Positions 54,265 through 62,924 of a stretch of 64,000 bases of DNA are shown here, piece after piece (positions within the stretch are counted from its first letter, which is position 1; each line of letters begins with the position of its first letter). The notes beneath the pieces were generated by a model, which saw only the letters and a list, made by a program, of their open reading frames with translations, did not search any database and had not been told where the DNA came from. The position numbers were made by a program, and so were the translations under genes. Origin of the DNA: CAWEYO01 sp963813315 (GTDB taxonomy: Bacteria > Pseudomonadota > Alphaproteobacteria > Rhizobiales > Rhizobiaceae); contig CAWEYO010000016.1 in NCBI GenBank assembly GCA_963813315.1, positions 62,001 through 126,000 on the forward strand, read 5' to 3'.

Positions 54265-54936
54265 ATGAAGGATGCCCAGATCCGCAGCGAAACTACAATC
54301 GCGACCCCGGCAGCGCGAGGGGTAGACATGAAGCTCGAGGTCGTGGTCATTCCCGTTTCGGATGTCGACCGCGCCAAGCACTTCTATGGCGGCTTGGGCT
54401 GGCGACTGGACGCCGACATCACAGGCGACGAATTTCGTGTCGTCCAGTTTACGCCTCCGGGCTCCCCGTGTTCGATAGTCTTCGGCTCAGGGGTCACACC
54501 GGGGCTCTATGCCCGGCTCGAGCTCGATGTCCTCGAACACGTTGGCGAGCTCGTCGTGTCGGACATCGGGGTAGCGCGCGCCGAACTCGCCGATCGCGGT
54601 GTCGACGTGAGCGAGGTGTATCACTATGCCGGCCGTGAAGGCCGCGTCAGCGGTCCGGACCCTGAGCGGCGCAGCTACTCCTCGTGGGCCTCCTTCAGCG
54701 ATCCGGCCGGAAATGGCTGGCTGTTGCAGGAGGTCACTGCGCGATTGCCCGGCCGCGTCGACGCTGACGACACCACATTTGTCTCGTCGGCCGAGCTCGC
54801 GGCCGCGCTCCGGCGTGCGTCTGTGGCCCATGGCGAGCACGAGAAGCGGACAGGCGGCCAGCGTGATGAGAATTGGCCGGACTGGTACGCTGCGTACATG
54901 GTAGCGGAGCAGGCGGGCAAGGAGCTGCCGCTATGA
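54265..54936 (+). CDS. VOC (glyoxalase/bleomycin resistance-like) family protein
   Basis: 223 aa. A single vicinal-oxygen-chelate domain occupies about residues 22-155: MKLEVVVIPVSDVDRAKHFYGGLGWRLDAD at the start and SYSSWASFSDPAGNGWLLQEV at the end. The C-terminal extension (SSAELAAALRRASVAHGEHEKRTGGQRDENWPDWYAAYMVAEQAGKELP) is typical of a subfamily found in rhizobia and actinobacteria. Substrate unknown. The ATG at 54265 has AAGGAGA upstream; the frame also opens earlier at 54226. Confidence 0.88.
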   Translation: MKDAQIRSETTIATPAARGVDMKLEVVVIPVSDVDRAKHFYGGLGWRLDADITGDEFRVVQFTPPGSPCSIVFGSGVTPGLYARLELDVLEHVGELVVSDIGVARAELADRGVDVSEVYHYAGREGRVSGPDPERRSYSSWASFSDPAGNGWLLQEVTARLPGRVDADDTTFVSSAELAAALRRASVAHGEHEKRTGGQRDENWPDWYAAYMVAEQAGKELPL

Positions 54937-55107
54937 GGATTGGCTTGCGACGTCATTTGATATGGTAGCATCGACGCAATAGTAACCGTTTGATCGACGA
55001 GCCAGCGCCCTCAGGGGCGCACTCCGCTAGGGGGCATGCCAATTCACACTCCGGAAGACAAACGAGTGCATAGGCCACGCCCCAACGGCCGCCACCGCGC
55101 AATCCCC

Positions 55108-55924
55108 TCAAAGCGGACGCGTGGGAGAAAGCACATGCGTGATCACTTCTGCCGTGAGCTTGACTTTATCAGCCATGCTCAACACGCGTTCCCGATCATT
55201 CCCCGAAATTCCGACGGCAGCGGCGGGGAGAGGCCCGCCGTCGAAAACGGGAGCGGCAATGCACCAGACATTCACCAGATGTTCTTCATTGTCGAAGGCG
55301 TAGCCGCGGCGGCGGGTGTCGGCCAGATCGCGCATCAGGGCGTCAACCTCGACAATGGTGTTCTCGGTCTGTCGGCGCAGCGGTTCGCGCCCCACTAGAT
55401 GCAGCATTTCCGCCTGTGGATAGTAGGCGACAATCGCCTTGCCGAGCGACGAGCAATGGATGGGGGCGAGCTTGCCAAAGCGCGAATACATGTTGGGAAG
55501 CGACGGCTTTTCGACTCCGGCGAGATACAGCAGCTCGCTGCCGAACAATACGCCAAGATTCGACTCGCTCGCCGGCCTGCTGCGCCAGCGTATTGAGGTG
55601 TGGAAGGGCCGCGAGCCGAACCTTGTTGCTGTCGAGTTGCTGGGCCGCCAGCGGCAATAGTTTCAGTCCAATCTCGAAACCGCGGCCACTCGCCGCGGGC
55701 TGCAGATAGTGCAGGTTCTTGAGAGTCTGAACCAGGCGATGCGCGGTGGTGCGGTTCAATCCCACCTTGGCGGCGATCTCCGCGACGGTCATGCCACTGG
55801 AACCGGCCACCGCTTCCATCACGTCCAGCGCCTTGACCAACGTCAGTACGGCAGGAGATTCGCCGTCTGAAGCCCGTGTCGCGAAGGATGAGGTCGATCG
55901 ATTTCGGATAGTCATATCTCTCAT
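55108..55924 (-). pseudogene. IclR-family transcriptional regulator (one frameshift)
   Basis: Reconstructed length about 272 aa. The N-terminal winged HTH (VLTLVKALDVMEAVAGSSGMTVAEIAAKVGLNRTTAHRLVQTLKNLHYLQ) occupies about residues 25-80. The frame breaks near 55565 (after LAQQAGERV). The other frame continues SNLGVLFGSELLYLAGVEKPSLPNMYSRFGKLAPIHCSSLGKAIVAYYP, the effector-binding domain, and ends DKVKLTAEVITHVL. It probably controls the adjacent catabolic operons: a palindrome 12 bp upstream of its start is repeated in the divergent promoter region at 58895. Given an intact-looking regulon, an assembly indel is likely. Confidence 0.85.
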
Positions 55925-55935
55925 TTTGATCGTTG

Positions 55936-55952
55936 TGTTCAGATATAGAACA
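55936..55952. promoter_or_regulatory. Candidate IclR operator upstream of the regulator gene
   Basis: TGTTCAGATATAGAACA, a 17-bp near-perfect palindrome 12 bp ahead of the regulator start. It shares arms and spacing with the site at 58895-58911. It fits autoregulation. Confidence 0.6.
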
Positions 55953-55975
55953 GTAAATCCGAATGGTGCAAGGGT

Positions 55976-56866
55976 TCAGCTGCTGAATCCGAGCGTGCGA
56001 AGGTAGTCGATCGTCCGCAGCGCCAGCGGAAGCGGAACGGCCGGATCGCAGGGGAACATGTCCTGTTCGACGATAGCATAGCCACTATAGGAGGTATCGC
56101 GCAGCGCCTCGGCGAGCGCTGCGAAATCCACCGCGCCGCGGGCCGGCTCGTCGGTTACGCCGCGTGCAACCGCGACGCCCCAGGGCAGGTTTTCGCGGCG
56201 CACCGTGTCGAGCATGCCTTCGTTCATGCTCTTCAGATGCAGATAGGGCATTCGCGCATGGTGCTTGCGCCAGAAGCGAACGGGATCGCCGCCCGCATAG
56301 AGATGGTGGCCGGTGTCCATGCAGAGACCGACCAGCCGCGGATCGGTGGCGGCAAGCAGGTGTTCGATATCCTCCTCGGTCTCGATGGTCGCATCGCAAT
56401 GCGGATGGAAGACCAGTCGCAGTCCGTGAGCGTCCCGGCACAGGCCGGCCAGCAGATGCAGCGTGTCGACGAAATCGTCCCAGCCGCCAGCGTCCAGCCG
56501 CGACGGGCCCTTCGAGACCCCAGTCGCCGGGTCGCGATAAAAATCGTCGAGCAGCACCAGGAAGCCTGCGCCGATGCCGGCGAGCCAAGCAGCGGTCCGG
56601 TGCAGCCCCTCAATGACCGCTGGGCGGTTCGCGCGGTCGGAAACTGCCGCGAAAAAGGTACCGCCAGGAACGATCAGACCCCGGTCCCGCAGCGCGTGCC
56701 CGGCGGCCGTGACGTCGGTCGGCAGGTAGCCGAAATTGCCGGGCTCGACGACGCGATAGCCGGCCACCGCGACCTCGTCGAGGTAGCGCTGCCAGGGAAT
56801 TTGACTGGGATGCTCAGCGTGCCAGATGCCCCATGCATCCGACCCGGCTCCGATGGTTATCGCCAC
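55976..56866 (-). CDS. Sugar phosphate isomerase/epimerase (xylose isomerase-like TIM barrel)
   Basis: 296 aa from a GTG at 56866, which has GAGGAG 3 bases upstream and lies 10 bp after the aldolase stop. TIM-barrel features of the AP-endonuclease-2-like isomerase family: EVAVAGYRVVEPGNFGYLP, FLVLLDDFYRD, LVFHPHCDATIETEEDIEHLLAATD, GLCMDTGHHLYAGGDPVRF, YLHLKSMNE and a C-terminal AIVEQDMFP. These supply the metal-binding Glu/His/Asp set (HPH, DTGHH, EQD). It resembles inosose dehydratases and hydroxypyruvate isomerases. The specific reaction is unknown. Third gene of the leftward operon. Confidence 0.87.
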   Translation of the reverse strand: MAITIGAGSDAWGIWHAEHPSQIPWQRYLDEVAVAGYRVVEPGNFGYLPTDVTAAGHALRDRGLIVPGGTFFAAVSDRANRPAVIEGLHRTAAWLAGIGAGFLVLLDDFYRDPATGVSKGPSRLDAGGWDDFVDTLHLLAGLCRDAHGLRLVFHPHCDATIETEEDIEHLLAATDPRLVGLCMDTGHHLYAGGDPVRFWRKHHARMPYLHLKSMNEGMLDTVRRENLPWGVAVARGVTDEPARGAVDFAALAEALRDTSYSGYAIVEQDMFPCDPAVPLPLALRTIDYLRTLGFSS

Positions 56867-56876
56867 ATTCTCCTCG

Positions 56877-57695
56877 TCAATGTGCCTTCTGACCGGACTC
56901 AACCGCCGCGCCGCCCACGCCTTCGAGCCGGCCGCGTGCCTCGGCGAGATGCATGGAAAGGCCCTGCCGCAGTACCACCAGATCGTCCGAAGCGATCACG
57001 AAGCGCGCCCCCCGACCAACCAGTGCCGGCTGGTCGTCGGCCCGCTCGTAGCGACCCACGCAGACGGGCAGGCCGTTGGCCGCCGCCGCGGCAAAGACGC
57101 GCTCGACGGCACCCTGCACGATCGGATTGCCTGGGTCGTGGAGGAGCCCGCAGGAGACGGCGAGATCCGCCGGCCCGAGGCAGAGCACATCGATGCCGCC
57201 GACCGCCGCGATTTCTGCGGCAGCGCGCGCCGCGTCGACATGCTCGATCTGCAGCATGACGAAGGTGAGGTCGTTGGCCGTTTCAAAATAACCGGCATTG
57301 CGGAAATAGTCGCTGGTGCGCCGCGGGCCATAGCCACGCCGTCCCTGCGGCGGATATTTCACCGCGGCAACCACCCTCCGAGCTTCCTCGGCGTTCATGA
57401 CCATGGGCGCCATGATGCCGTCGACACCGATGTCGAGCACGCGCTTGATCAACGCCGGATCGTGACTGGGGACGCGCACAATGGTCACCGGATCCCATCT
57501 GCCAACGGCTGCGATCACCGCTTCCAGCGTCTCGAGGCCGATCGACGTGTGCTCGAGGTCGATCAGGAGCACGTCGAAACCACAGCCCGCAATGACTTCG
57601 GCGACCGCCGGCGAACCGAATGTCAGCCAGGCGCTGTAGATTAATTGCCCGTCGCGCAGGCGCTTCTTGACCTCTGCCGCTCGCTTGGATGTCAA
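56877..57695 (-). CDS. HpcH/HpaI-type class II aldolase
   Basis: 272 aa. The family pattern is clear: LIDLEHTSIGLETLEAVIAAV, IVRVPSHDPALIKRVLDIGVDGIMAPMVMNAEEARRVVAAVKYPPQGRRGYGP, the metal ligand in IEHVDAARAAAEIAAVGGIDVLCLGPADLA, and LPVCVGR. Members cleave 4-hydroxy-2-oxo acids to pyruvate plus an aldehyde with a divalent metal. The ATG overlaps the stop of the Ldh-type gene as ATGA, so the two are translationally coupled. It probably provides the C-C bond cleavage of the pathway. Confidence 0.92.
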   Translation of the reverse strand: MTSKRAAEVKKRLRDGQLIYSAWLTFGSPAVAEVIAGCGFDVLLIDLEHTSIGLETLEAVIAAVGRWDPVTIVRVPSHDPALIKRVLDIGVDGIMAPMVMNAEEARRVVAAVKYPPQGRRGYGPRRTSDYFRNAGYFETANDLTFVMLQIEHVDAARAAAEIAAVGGIDVLCLGPADLAVSCGLLHDPGNPIVQGAVERVFAAAAANGLPVCVGRYERADDQPALVGRGARFVIASDDLVVLRQGLSMHLAEARGRLEGVGGAAVESGQKAH

Positions 57696-58750
57696 AGGTC
57701 TATCTCCGTGCTGTGGGTAACCTTGAGGGTTTGGGCGGTCGCCAGCAATTGGCCGAGCGTCGTCTCGTCAAGCGGAATGCCGTCGCGCAAACGCCGGTCG
57801 CGCACGCTGCGTTCCATCTCTCCAGGTAGAAGGATCTCACCGCCCCCCGCTGCCGGCGGCGCCGCTTTCATCCATTCCGCAAAGGCTTCGACGTCGGCGG
57901 CGAATTGCGCACCGGCGACGCGCGACGGATCGATGAGGATAGAGGCCATATTGTTCATTTTCGGATGACGAGGTTGGGCGCTGCAGCCACCGCCCGTCAG
58001 GGCGCCGGCAAGGACGTCGATCATGAACGAGAGAGCGTATCCGCGGTGATCGCCGAACGGCAGGATGGCGCCGCCGGCGAACAGATCGGCGGGCGCGGTG
58101 CTCGGCTTGCCGTGTCTGTCAATGATCTGACCAGCCGGCAGCGCGTCGCCACGATTAAGCGCAGCCATCACCTTGCCGCCCGCCGTTGCCGCAATCGTGG
58201 CGTCCATGATGAGCGGCGCGTTGCCTGAACGCGGCAGGCCTATGCACATCGGATTGACCGACATTCGCCGGTCGCGCCCGCCGAAAGGCGCCACCAGCAT
58301 GACGTTCGCGTCGAGTCCCCCGGAGGTGTTCACGAAATGCAGGGAGATCAGCCCATCGGCAGCGGCCTGTTCGGCCCAGCGACCGACGCGCCCAAGATGC
58401 CCGACATTGCGCAACATCACCACGGCGGTTCCCAATTCGCGGGCCCTGGCAATGCCTCGCGCAATGACGATCGCGCCCGCCACCTGGCCGAGACCGGCCT
58501 GTCCATCGAAAGTCAGGGTCGCCTGATTGTCCGAAACTAGCGAAGGACGCCGGCCGCGCAGGACGGTTCCCGCATCGAGATCGGCGAGATAGGTCGGCAC
58601 GCGAAGCACGCCGTGCGAATCGTGCCCGACCAGATTGGCCTCAGCGAGGCCGAAGGCAACCGTATCCGCTTCCTGCTGATCGCTGCCTGCCGCCCGGAAC
58701 AAGGCTGCGACGAAACCTGTAAGCCGCTCAAATGAAACGTGCCGTGTCAT
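57692..58750 (-). CDS. Malate/L-lactate dehydrogenase family (Ldh2) oxidoreductase
   Basis: 352 aa from the ATG at 58750. Family features: VAFGLAEANLVGHDSHGVLRVPTYLADLDAG (catalytic His in DSHG), GLGQVAGAIVIARGIARARELGTAVVMLRNVGHLGRVGRWAEQAA, MSVNPMCIGLP and FGDHRGYALSFMIDVLAGALTGGG. This NAD(P)-dependent family oxidises or reduces 2-hydroxy/2-oxo acids (malate, lactate, ureidoglycolate, keto-gulonate). First gene of the leftward operon, followed in coupled fashion by the aldolase. Its specificity within the pathway is inferred only as a 2-hydroxy acid dehydrogenase. Confidence 0.9.
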   Translation of the reverse strand: MTRHVSFERLTGFVAALFRAAGSDQQEADTVAFGLAEANLVGHDSHGVLRVPTYLADLDAGTVLRGRRPSLVSDNQATLTFDGQAGLGQVAGAIVIARGIARARELGTAVVMLRNVGHLGRVGRWAEQAAADGLISLHFVNTSGGLDANVMLVAPFGGRDRRMSVNPMCIGLPRSGNAPLIMDATIAATAGGKVMAALNRGDALPAGQIIDRHGKPSTAPADLFAGGAILPFGDHRGYALSFMIDVLAGALTGGGCSAQPRHPKMNNMASILIDPSRVAGAQFAADVEAFAEWMKAAPPAAGGGEILLPGEMERSVRDRRLRDGIPLDETTLGQLLATAQTLKVTHSTEIDL

Positions 58751-58894
58751 CGGGGCCGAGCCATTGCAGATGCTGCCGACAAGGAAGCCTCCCTTCCTCC
58801 TGGCCACCGCCGGAGGCCGTCAATTTAGCATCTCCCGGCGAAGTGCCTTGACATCCAATACTAGCGCATGGCCAAATGCGCAATATGGTCATTG

Positions 58895-58911
58895 TGTTCA
58901 TATAGTGAACA
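58895..58911. promoter_or_regulatory. Candidate IclR operator between the divergent catabolic operons
   Basis: TGTTCATATAGTGAACA, a perfect 6-5-6 palindrome in the 206-bp region between the Ldh-type gene and the alcohol dehydrogenase gene. It matches the arms and spacing of the site ahead of the IclR gene. One regulator could control both operons from here. Confidence 0.7.
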
Positions 58912-58956
58912 AGTGGTTGACCGACCGCTGCGTCGCCGACCTGGGGAAAGCGCACA

Positions 58957-59952
58957 ATGAGGGCTGCGGTTCTCGAGAGATACCGGTCGCCGCTGGTGCT
59001 GGCCGATGTTCCCGCGCCGATGGCGGCGCCCGGGGAAGTCATCGTGCGCACGTTCGGTTGCGGGATATGCCGAACCGATTTGCACATGCTGGACGGCCTC
59101 GCCTACCGTCCGGCACTGCCGCATATCCTGGGTCATGAACCAGCGGGCCGTGTCGCGGCGATCGGCGATGGCGTCGTCGGCTGGGCCATCGACGACGAGG
59201 TCGCTCCCTATCTCTTCGAAACGTGCGGCCACTGCCCCGCCTGCTGGGCGGGCAGCGACGCGCAGTGCGAGCACCCTCAGTCCATTCTCGGCGTGACGAG
59301 GAACGGCGGGTTCGCGGAGTTCTTCCGGGTTCGCGCCGACAATCTCTTGCGTGTCCCCGCCGGAATCCGCCTATCCGAAGCCGGACTGGTGTCTTGCGCC
59401 GTCGTGACCGCGGTTCGAGCCGTCGCCAAGGCCCATGTCGTTCCCGGCCAACGCGTCGTCGTGATCGGTGCGGGCGGCATCGGCCTGCTGGTCGTCCAAT
59501 GTCTCGTTCATGACGGGATCGAAGTGCATGTCGTCGAAACCTCGGAGGCGATGCGCAAGGCGAGCCTAGCCGAAGGCGCGTCATCGATTGGGGCCTCAGA
59601 GGAGAGTGGATGCGAAGGCACTTTTGACCGCGTTTTCGATGTGGTCGGCACCAGCGCGACGACGGGACTCGCCGGTCGCCTCGTCAAGCGGCAGGGTCGC
59701 ATCGTGGTCATCGGCGAGGAAGCGGAGTATCCGCGGATCGACACGGTCACCATCGCCCAACGCGAGATCGAAATCGTGGGGTCTCGAAACGGCAGCCGGG
59801 CGGATGCTGAGCGGGCATTGGCGCTGATGGCGAGCGGCGTGATCCGCCCGCGCATAGCAGACCGCATCGGCCTGGACGGCATCAACAATGCCCTGAAGGC
59901 GATGCGCGAGGGCCGCGTCCATGGCCGCATGATCGTCGAGTTCCCGCAATGA
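58957..59952 (+). CDS. Zinc-dependent alcohol dehydrogenase (MDR family)
   Basis: 331 aa. Catalytic zinc ligands are in GCGICRTDLHMLDG (Cys near 36) and GHEPAGRV (His-Glu near 60). The structural-zinc lobe is CGHCPACWAGSDAQC (four Cys near 89-103). The Rossmann motif GAGGIGLLVVQ starts near 171, and the acidic residue HVVETSE after beta-2 indicates NAD preference. It resembles polyol/sorbitol-type dehydrogenases. First gene of the rightward operon; the SMP-30 gene overlaps its stop by ATGA. It probably oxidises the imported sugar or polyol. Confidence 0.92.
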   Translation: MRAAVLERYRSPLVLADVPAPMAAPGEVIVRTFGCGICRTDLHMLDGLAYRPALPHILGHEPAGRVAAIGDGVVGWAIDDEVAPYLFETCGHCPACWAGSDAQCEHPQSILGVTRNGGFAEFFRVRADNLLRVPAGIRLSEAGLVSCAVVTAVRAVAKAHVVPGQRVVVIGAGGIGLLVVQCLVHDGIEVHVVETSEAMRKASLAEGASSIGASEESGCEGTFDRVFDVVGTSATTGLAGRLVKRQGRIVVIGEEAEYPRIDTVTIAQREIEIVGSRNGSRADAERALALMASGVIRPRIADRIGLDGINNALKAMREGRVHGRMIVEFPQ

Positions 59953-60824
59953 GGAGCCATGGCGTGGAATGTGTCCTTCCGGCGAATGCCGACCTCGCTG
60001 AAAGTCCCGTCTGGGACGCCGAGGACGCCATGCTGTGGTGGGTGGATATCTTCCGCGGTGAGGTGCATCGCTTTGATCCGGAGAGCGGACGAGACGAGAC
60101 GTTCCAGCTCGATGCACCGGTCGGGTCTGTCGCCTTGCGCGCCAGCGGCGGGCTGCTCGTGGCGCTGCGCGACGGTATCTATGCCTGGCAACCGGGTGAT
60201 TTGCCGGCGGCGCTTGCCAGGCCCGAGCCGGAGCGGCTCCACAATCGCTTCAACGACGGACGCACCGATCGACAGGGGCGGTTTTGGGTGGGCAGCCTGC
60301 ATTTGCAGGAGACCGAGCCGACCGGCGCCCTTTACCGGCTCGATCCGGATGGACAATGCGCGCGCACGGCGGACGGCATCTATGCCTCCAACGGAACGGC
60401 GTTCTCGCCCGATGGCGCCACCGGCTACCACGCCGACAGCCGTCAACGGGTTGTCTGGCGTTTCGATTGCGATCGTGACACCGGAACTCTGACGAACAGG
60501 CGGGTTTTCATCGCGCTGGAGCCGCGCTCCGGTGCTCCGGACGGCGCGATCGTGGACGCAGATGGCTTCTACTGGCTGACGCATGCAGGCGGCTGGCGGA
60601 TCGTCCGCTACGACCCGCTGGGCAGGGTCGACCGGATCGTCCAGTTGCCGGTCGAGACACCCACCTCGGCGGCCTTCGGGGGTGCCGACGGCCGCACCCT
60701 TTTCATAACCACTGCACGATACGGGCTCGATGAACGGGCGCTGGCAATGCAGCCGTTGGCCGGCAGCATTCTTGCCATCGATGCCGGGGTCGCTGGAATG
60801 CCGGACACTAAGTTTGGCGGCTGA
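59949..60824 (+). CDS. SMP-30/gluconolactonase-like lactonase
   Basis: 291 aa, six-bladed propeller of the SMP-30/regucalcin family. Metal ligands are visible: Glu in NADLAESPVWD, Asn in RFNDGRTDRQGRFWVG, Asn in YASNGTAFSPDG and Asp in SGAPDGAIVDADG. The family hydrolyses sugar lactones to aldonic acids. The ATG overlaps the dehydrogenase stop (ATGA), so it likely acts on that enzyme's lactone product. Ends 38 bp before the BKACE gene. Confidence 0.92.
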   Translation: MRSHGVECVLPANADLAESPVWDAEDAMLWWVDIFRGEVHRFDPESGRDETFQLDAPVGSVALRASGGLLVALRDGIYAWQPGDLPAALARPEPERLHNRFNDGRTDRQGRFWVGSLHLQETEPTGALYRLDPDGQCARTADGIYASNGTAFSPDGATGYHADSRQRVVWRFDCDRDTGTLTNRRVFIALEPRSGAPDGAIVDADGFYWLTHAGGWRIVRYDPLGRVDRIVQLPVETPTSAAFGGADGRTLFITTARYGLDERALAMQPLAGSILAIDAGVAGMPDTKFGG

Positions 60825-60862
60825 TACCGGTCACTGGGGAGTTTGCGAAGGAGCGTCACCGC

Positions 60863-61762
60863 ATGGATAAGTTGATCGTCACTGTGACCTGCGACTCGAC
60901 GATGTCGTACCCATCCAATCCCAACAACCCGACCCCTCACGGGATCGACACTGTTGCCGCCGACTACGTACGTTCGGTCAATGCCGGCGCCTCCATATGT
61001 CATCTTCACGGACCCTATACCGTCGACAAGAAGATACAGGCGGACGGGACGAAGCTGTCCGATCTGGATATCCCCGGCTGGCGCAAGCTCAGGGCCGGCA
61101 TCCTCGACAACGTCGACGCGGTGATCCAGTACGGCATTGCCAACGGCCGGTTTCCGCAGCGCAAGCTTCTCATGGAAGATCAGCGGCCGGACATGATCTC
61201 GACGTGCTTCAACGCCCATGACGAGTGCTTCGACTACGAGCCGGGAACCGAACCCGTCGAGCTCTACGCCATCCACGATCGCGAAGAGCTGAGCGAATAC
61301 TGCGAGATCAGCCGCCGCCTCGGCATCAAGCTCGAGGTCGAGGCGTTCCACTATGGCGGCGTCTGGAACGCCATGCGCATGATGGAGAAGGGCCTGCTCG
61401 ATGGCCCCGTCTGGGTCACCTTCTTCCTCGGATGGAAGGGCGGCTGCTGGACCCCGCCCACCACGCAGGCCATGGTCTACATGGCCGACCATTGCCCGCC
61501 GGATTTCATCTGGAATACCAGCGTCATGGACCCGCTGGAACAGTGGAAGGTGCTCTCCAACGCCATCACTCTCGGCGGCCATGTGCGGGTCGGCATGGAG
61601 GACAATCCGTTCCTCACGCCCGGCGAGTACGCCCGGAACAATGCCGAGCTGGTCGAGAAGGTGGTGCGCATCGCGCGGGATGTGGGGCGCGACATCGCCA
61701 CGCCCGACGAAGCGCGCGAGCGGCTCCAGATTGAGAAGCGCCCGGCTTTCCTCAAGGGCTGA
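60863..61762 (+). CDS. BKACE family beta-keto acid cleavage enzyme (DUF849)
   Basis: 299 aa. Family blocks: LIVTVTCDSTMSYPSNPNNP near the start, AGASICHLHGPYT (metal-binding His-x-His), KLEVEAFHYGGVWNAM, HVRVGMEDNPFLTPGEYARNNAELVEKVVRIARD. BKACE enzymes use zinc to condense or cleave beta-keto acids with acetyl-CoA in a Claisen-type reaction; the prototype is 3-keto-5-aminohexanoate cleavage enzyme. The N-terminus is unusual in CDSTMSYPSNP, where most family members read T.APTG or similar, so substrate specificity probably differs. Ribosome-binding site AAGGAG upstream. Confidence 0.88.
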   Translation: MDKLIVTVTCDSTMSYPSNPNNPTPHGIDTVAADYVRSVNAGASICHLHGPYTVDKKIQADGTKLSDLDIPGWRKLRAGILDNVDAVIQYGIANGRFPQRKLLMEDQRPDMISTCFNAHDECFDYEPGTEPVELYAIHDREELSEYCEISRRLGIKLEVEAFHYGGVWNAMRMMEKGLLDGPVWVTFFLGWKGGCWTPPTTQAMVYMADHCPPDFIWNTSVMDPLEQWKVLSNAITLGGHVRVGMEDNPFLTPGEYARNNAELVEKVVRIARDVGRDIATPDEARERLQIEKRPAFLKG

Positions 61763-61809
61763 GGACATCGCGGTGGCCGGCCAAAACGCCCTCACAAACG
61801 GGAAACCAG

Positions 61810-61825
61810 TGTGACAACCGTCACA
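61810..61825. promoter_or_regulatory. Palindrome ahead of the binding-protein gene
   Basis: TGTGACAACCGTCACA, a 6-4-6 perfect palindrome 21 bp before the ATG of the ABC binding-protein gene. It may be a second regulator site, or an intercistronic hairpin that raises binding-protein mRNA. Confidence 0.45.
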
Positions 61826-61846
61826 TCAAACAGGGAGGACTAAGAC

Positions 61847-62818
61847 ATGGCGAAGAAAAACTGGAAGGCAGGTGGCATTTGCGCCGGCGTGGTGCTGGCC
61901 GCGGTCGTCGCGACGAACGCAATGGCGGCAGACAAGCCGACCATCTACGTGATTGCGCCAAGCCTGACCGACCCGTTCTGGATCACACAGCAGAACGGCG
62001 CCAACCAAGCTGCGAAGGATTTCGGCGTCGACGTCGTGTTCCAGGCGCCGGCTCAGGACACGGGCGATGCTGGCATGGTACCGCTGTTGCAGGGGGCGAT
62101 CGCTGCCAAGCCCGTCGGCATTGCCGTAGACTACACGTCGAAAACGATGGAAGCCGTCACCAGCGCCGCGCTCGATGCCGGCGTGAACGTCGTGCTCTAC
62201 AACAACAATCGCTTCGAGGGCGAAAACGCGCCTGCCGATGCGCGCATCAAGGGCCTCGCCTTCGTCGGCCAGAATGAGGCCATGTCGGGCGAAGTGCTGA
62301 CAAAGGCCTGGCTGCCCATGCTGCCCAAGGAACCGTGCAAGATCCTCATCGTGAATCCGTTTCCTACGGCATTCGTGCTAACCCTTCGTGGCGACGGCGT
62401 GAAGCGGGCGCTCGACGAGGCAAAATATCCCTATAGCGATCTCGCCGCCACCGGTGACCAGGGTCAGAATCTGGGCCTGATTGGCGCCGCCCTGCAGGCC
62501 GACCCTGCGATCTGCGGGGTCGCCGCGCTCGGCGGTCCTGCCGCCAACCCGGCGGGGCAGTACATTGCCGACGGCAAGCTGAATGTCTCGGTGGCGACCT
62601 TCGACGTGGGTCCCGAGACCGCGAAGCGCATCAAGGACGGCTCCATCGCCATCGCCATCAACCAGCAGCCGTTCCTGCAGAGCTACTATGCGGTGGCGAA
62701 TCTAGCTCAGCAGTCGCTCTATACGTTGAGCCCCGTGAACGTGGATACCGGCACCTCGCTGGTGACCAAGGACAATATCGACGCCGTGCAGGCCTGCATC
62801 GACGCCGGTCGCTGCTGA
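61847..62818 (+). CDS. Ribose-type sugar ABC transporter, substrate-binding protein
   Basis: 323 aa, periplasmic. Signal peptide AGGICAGVVLAAVVATNAMAA. The periplasmic-binding-protein-like 4 domain starts KPTIYVIAPSLTDPFWITQQNGANQAAKDFGVDVVFQAP and continues with PLLQGAIAAKPVGIAVDYTSKTMEAVTSAALDAGVNVVLYNNNR, then FDVGPETAKRIKDGSIAIAINQQPFLQSYYAVANL. It binds a monosaccharide or similar molecule. GGGAGGA precedes the ATG. Followed by its permease and ATPase genes, it should import the substrate of this catabolic locus. Confidence 0.92.
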   Translation: MAKKNWKAGGICAGVVLAAVVATNAMAADKPTIYVIAPSLTDPFWITQQNGANQAAKDFGVDVVFQAPAQDTGDAGMVPLLQGAIAAKPVGIAVDYTSKTMEAVTSAALDAGVNVVLYNNNRFEGENAPADARIKGLAFVGQNEAMSGEVLTKAWLPMLPKEPCKILIVNPFPTAFVLTLRGDGVKRALDEAKYPYSDLAATGDQGQNLGLIGAALQADPAICGVAALGGPAANPAGQYIADGKLNVSVATFDVGPETAKRIKDGSIAIAINQQPFLQSYYAVANLAQQSLYTLSPVNVDTGTSLVTKDNIDAVQACIDAGRC

Positions 62819-62924
62819 GCAATCCGGGCCCTCACATGACGGCCCTTGAGAACGTCGTCCGGCGTCGGGTTGCTGCCGCCGGACATCTGCTTCACGCAAT
62901 CCTTCGCAAAAGGCCGAACGCGCC

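Noticed and set aside
55343..55924. IclR regulator as a deliberately short DNA-binding-only protein
   Set aside because: The effector domain follows immediately in another frame with full conservation, so a single indel is the simpler reading.
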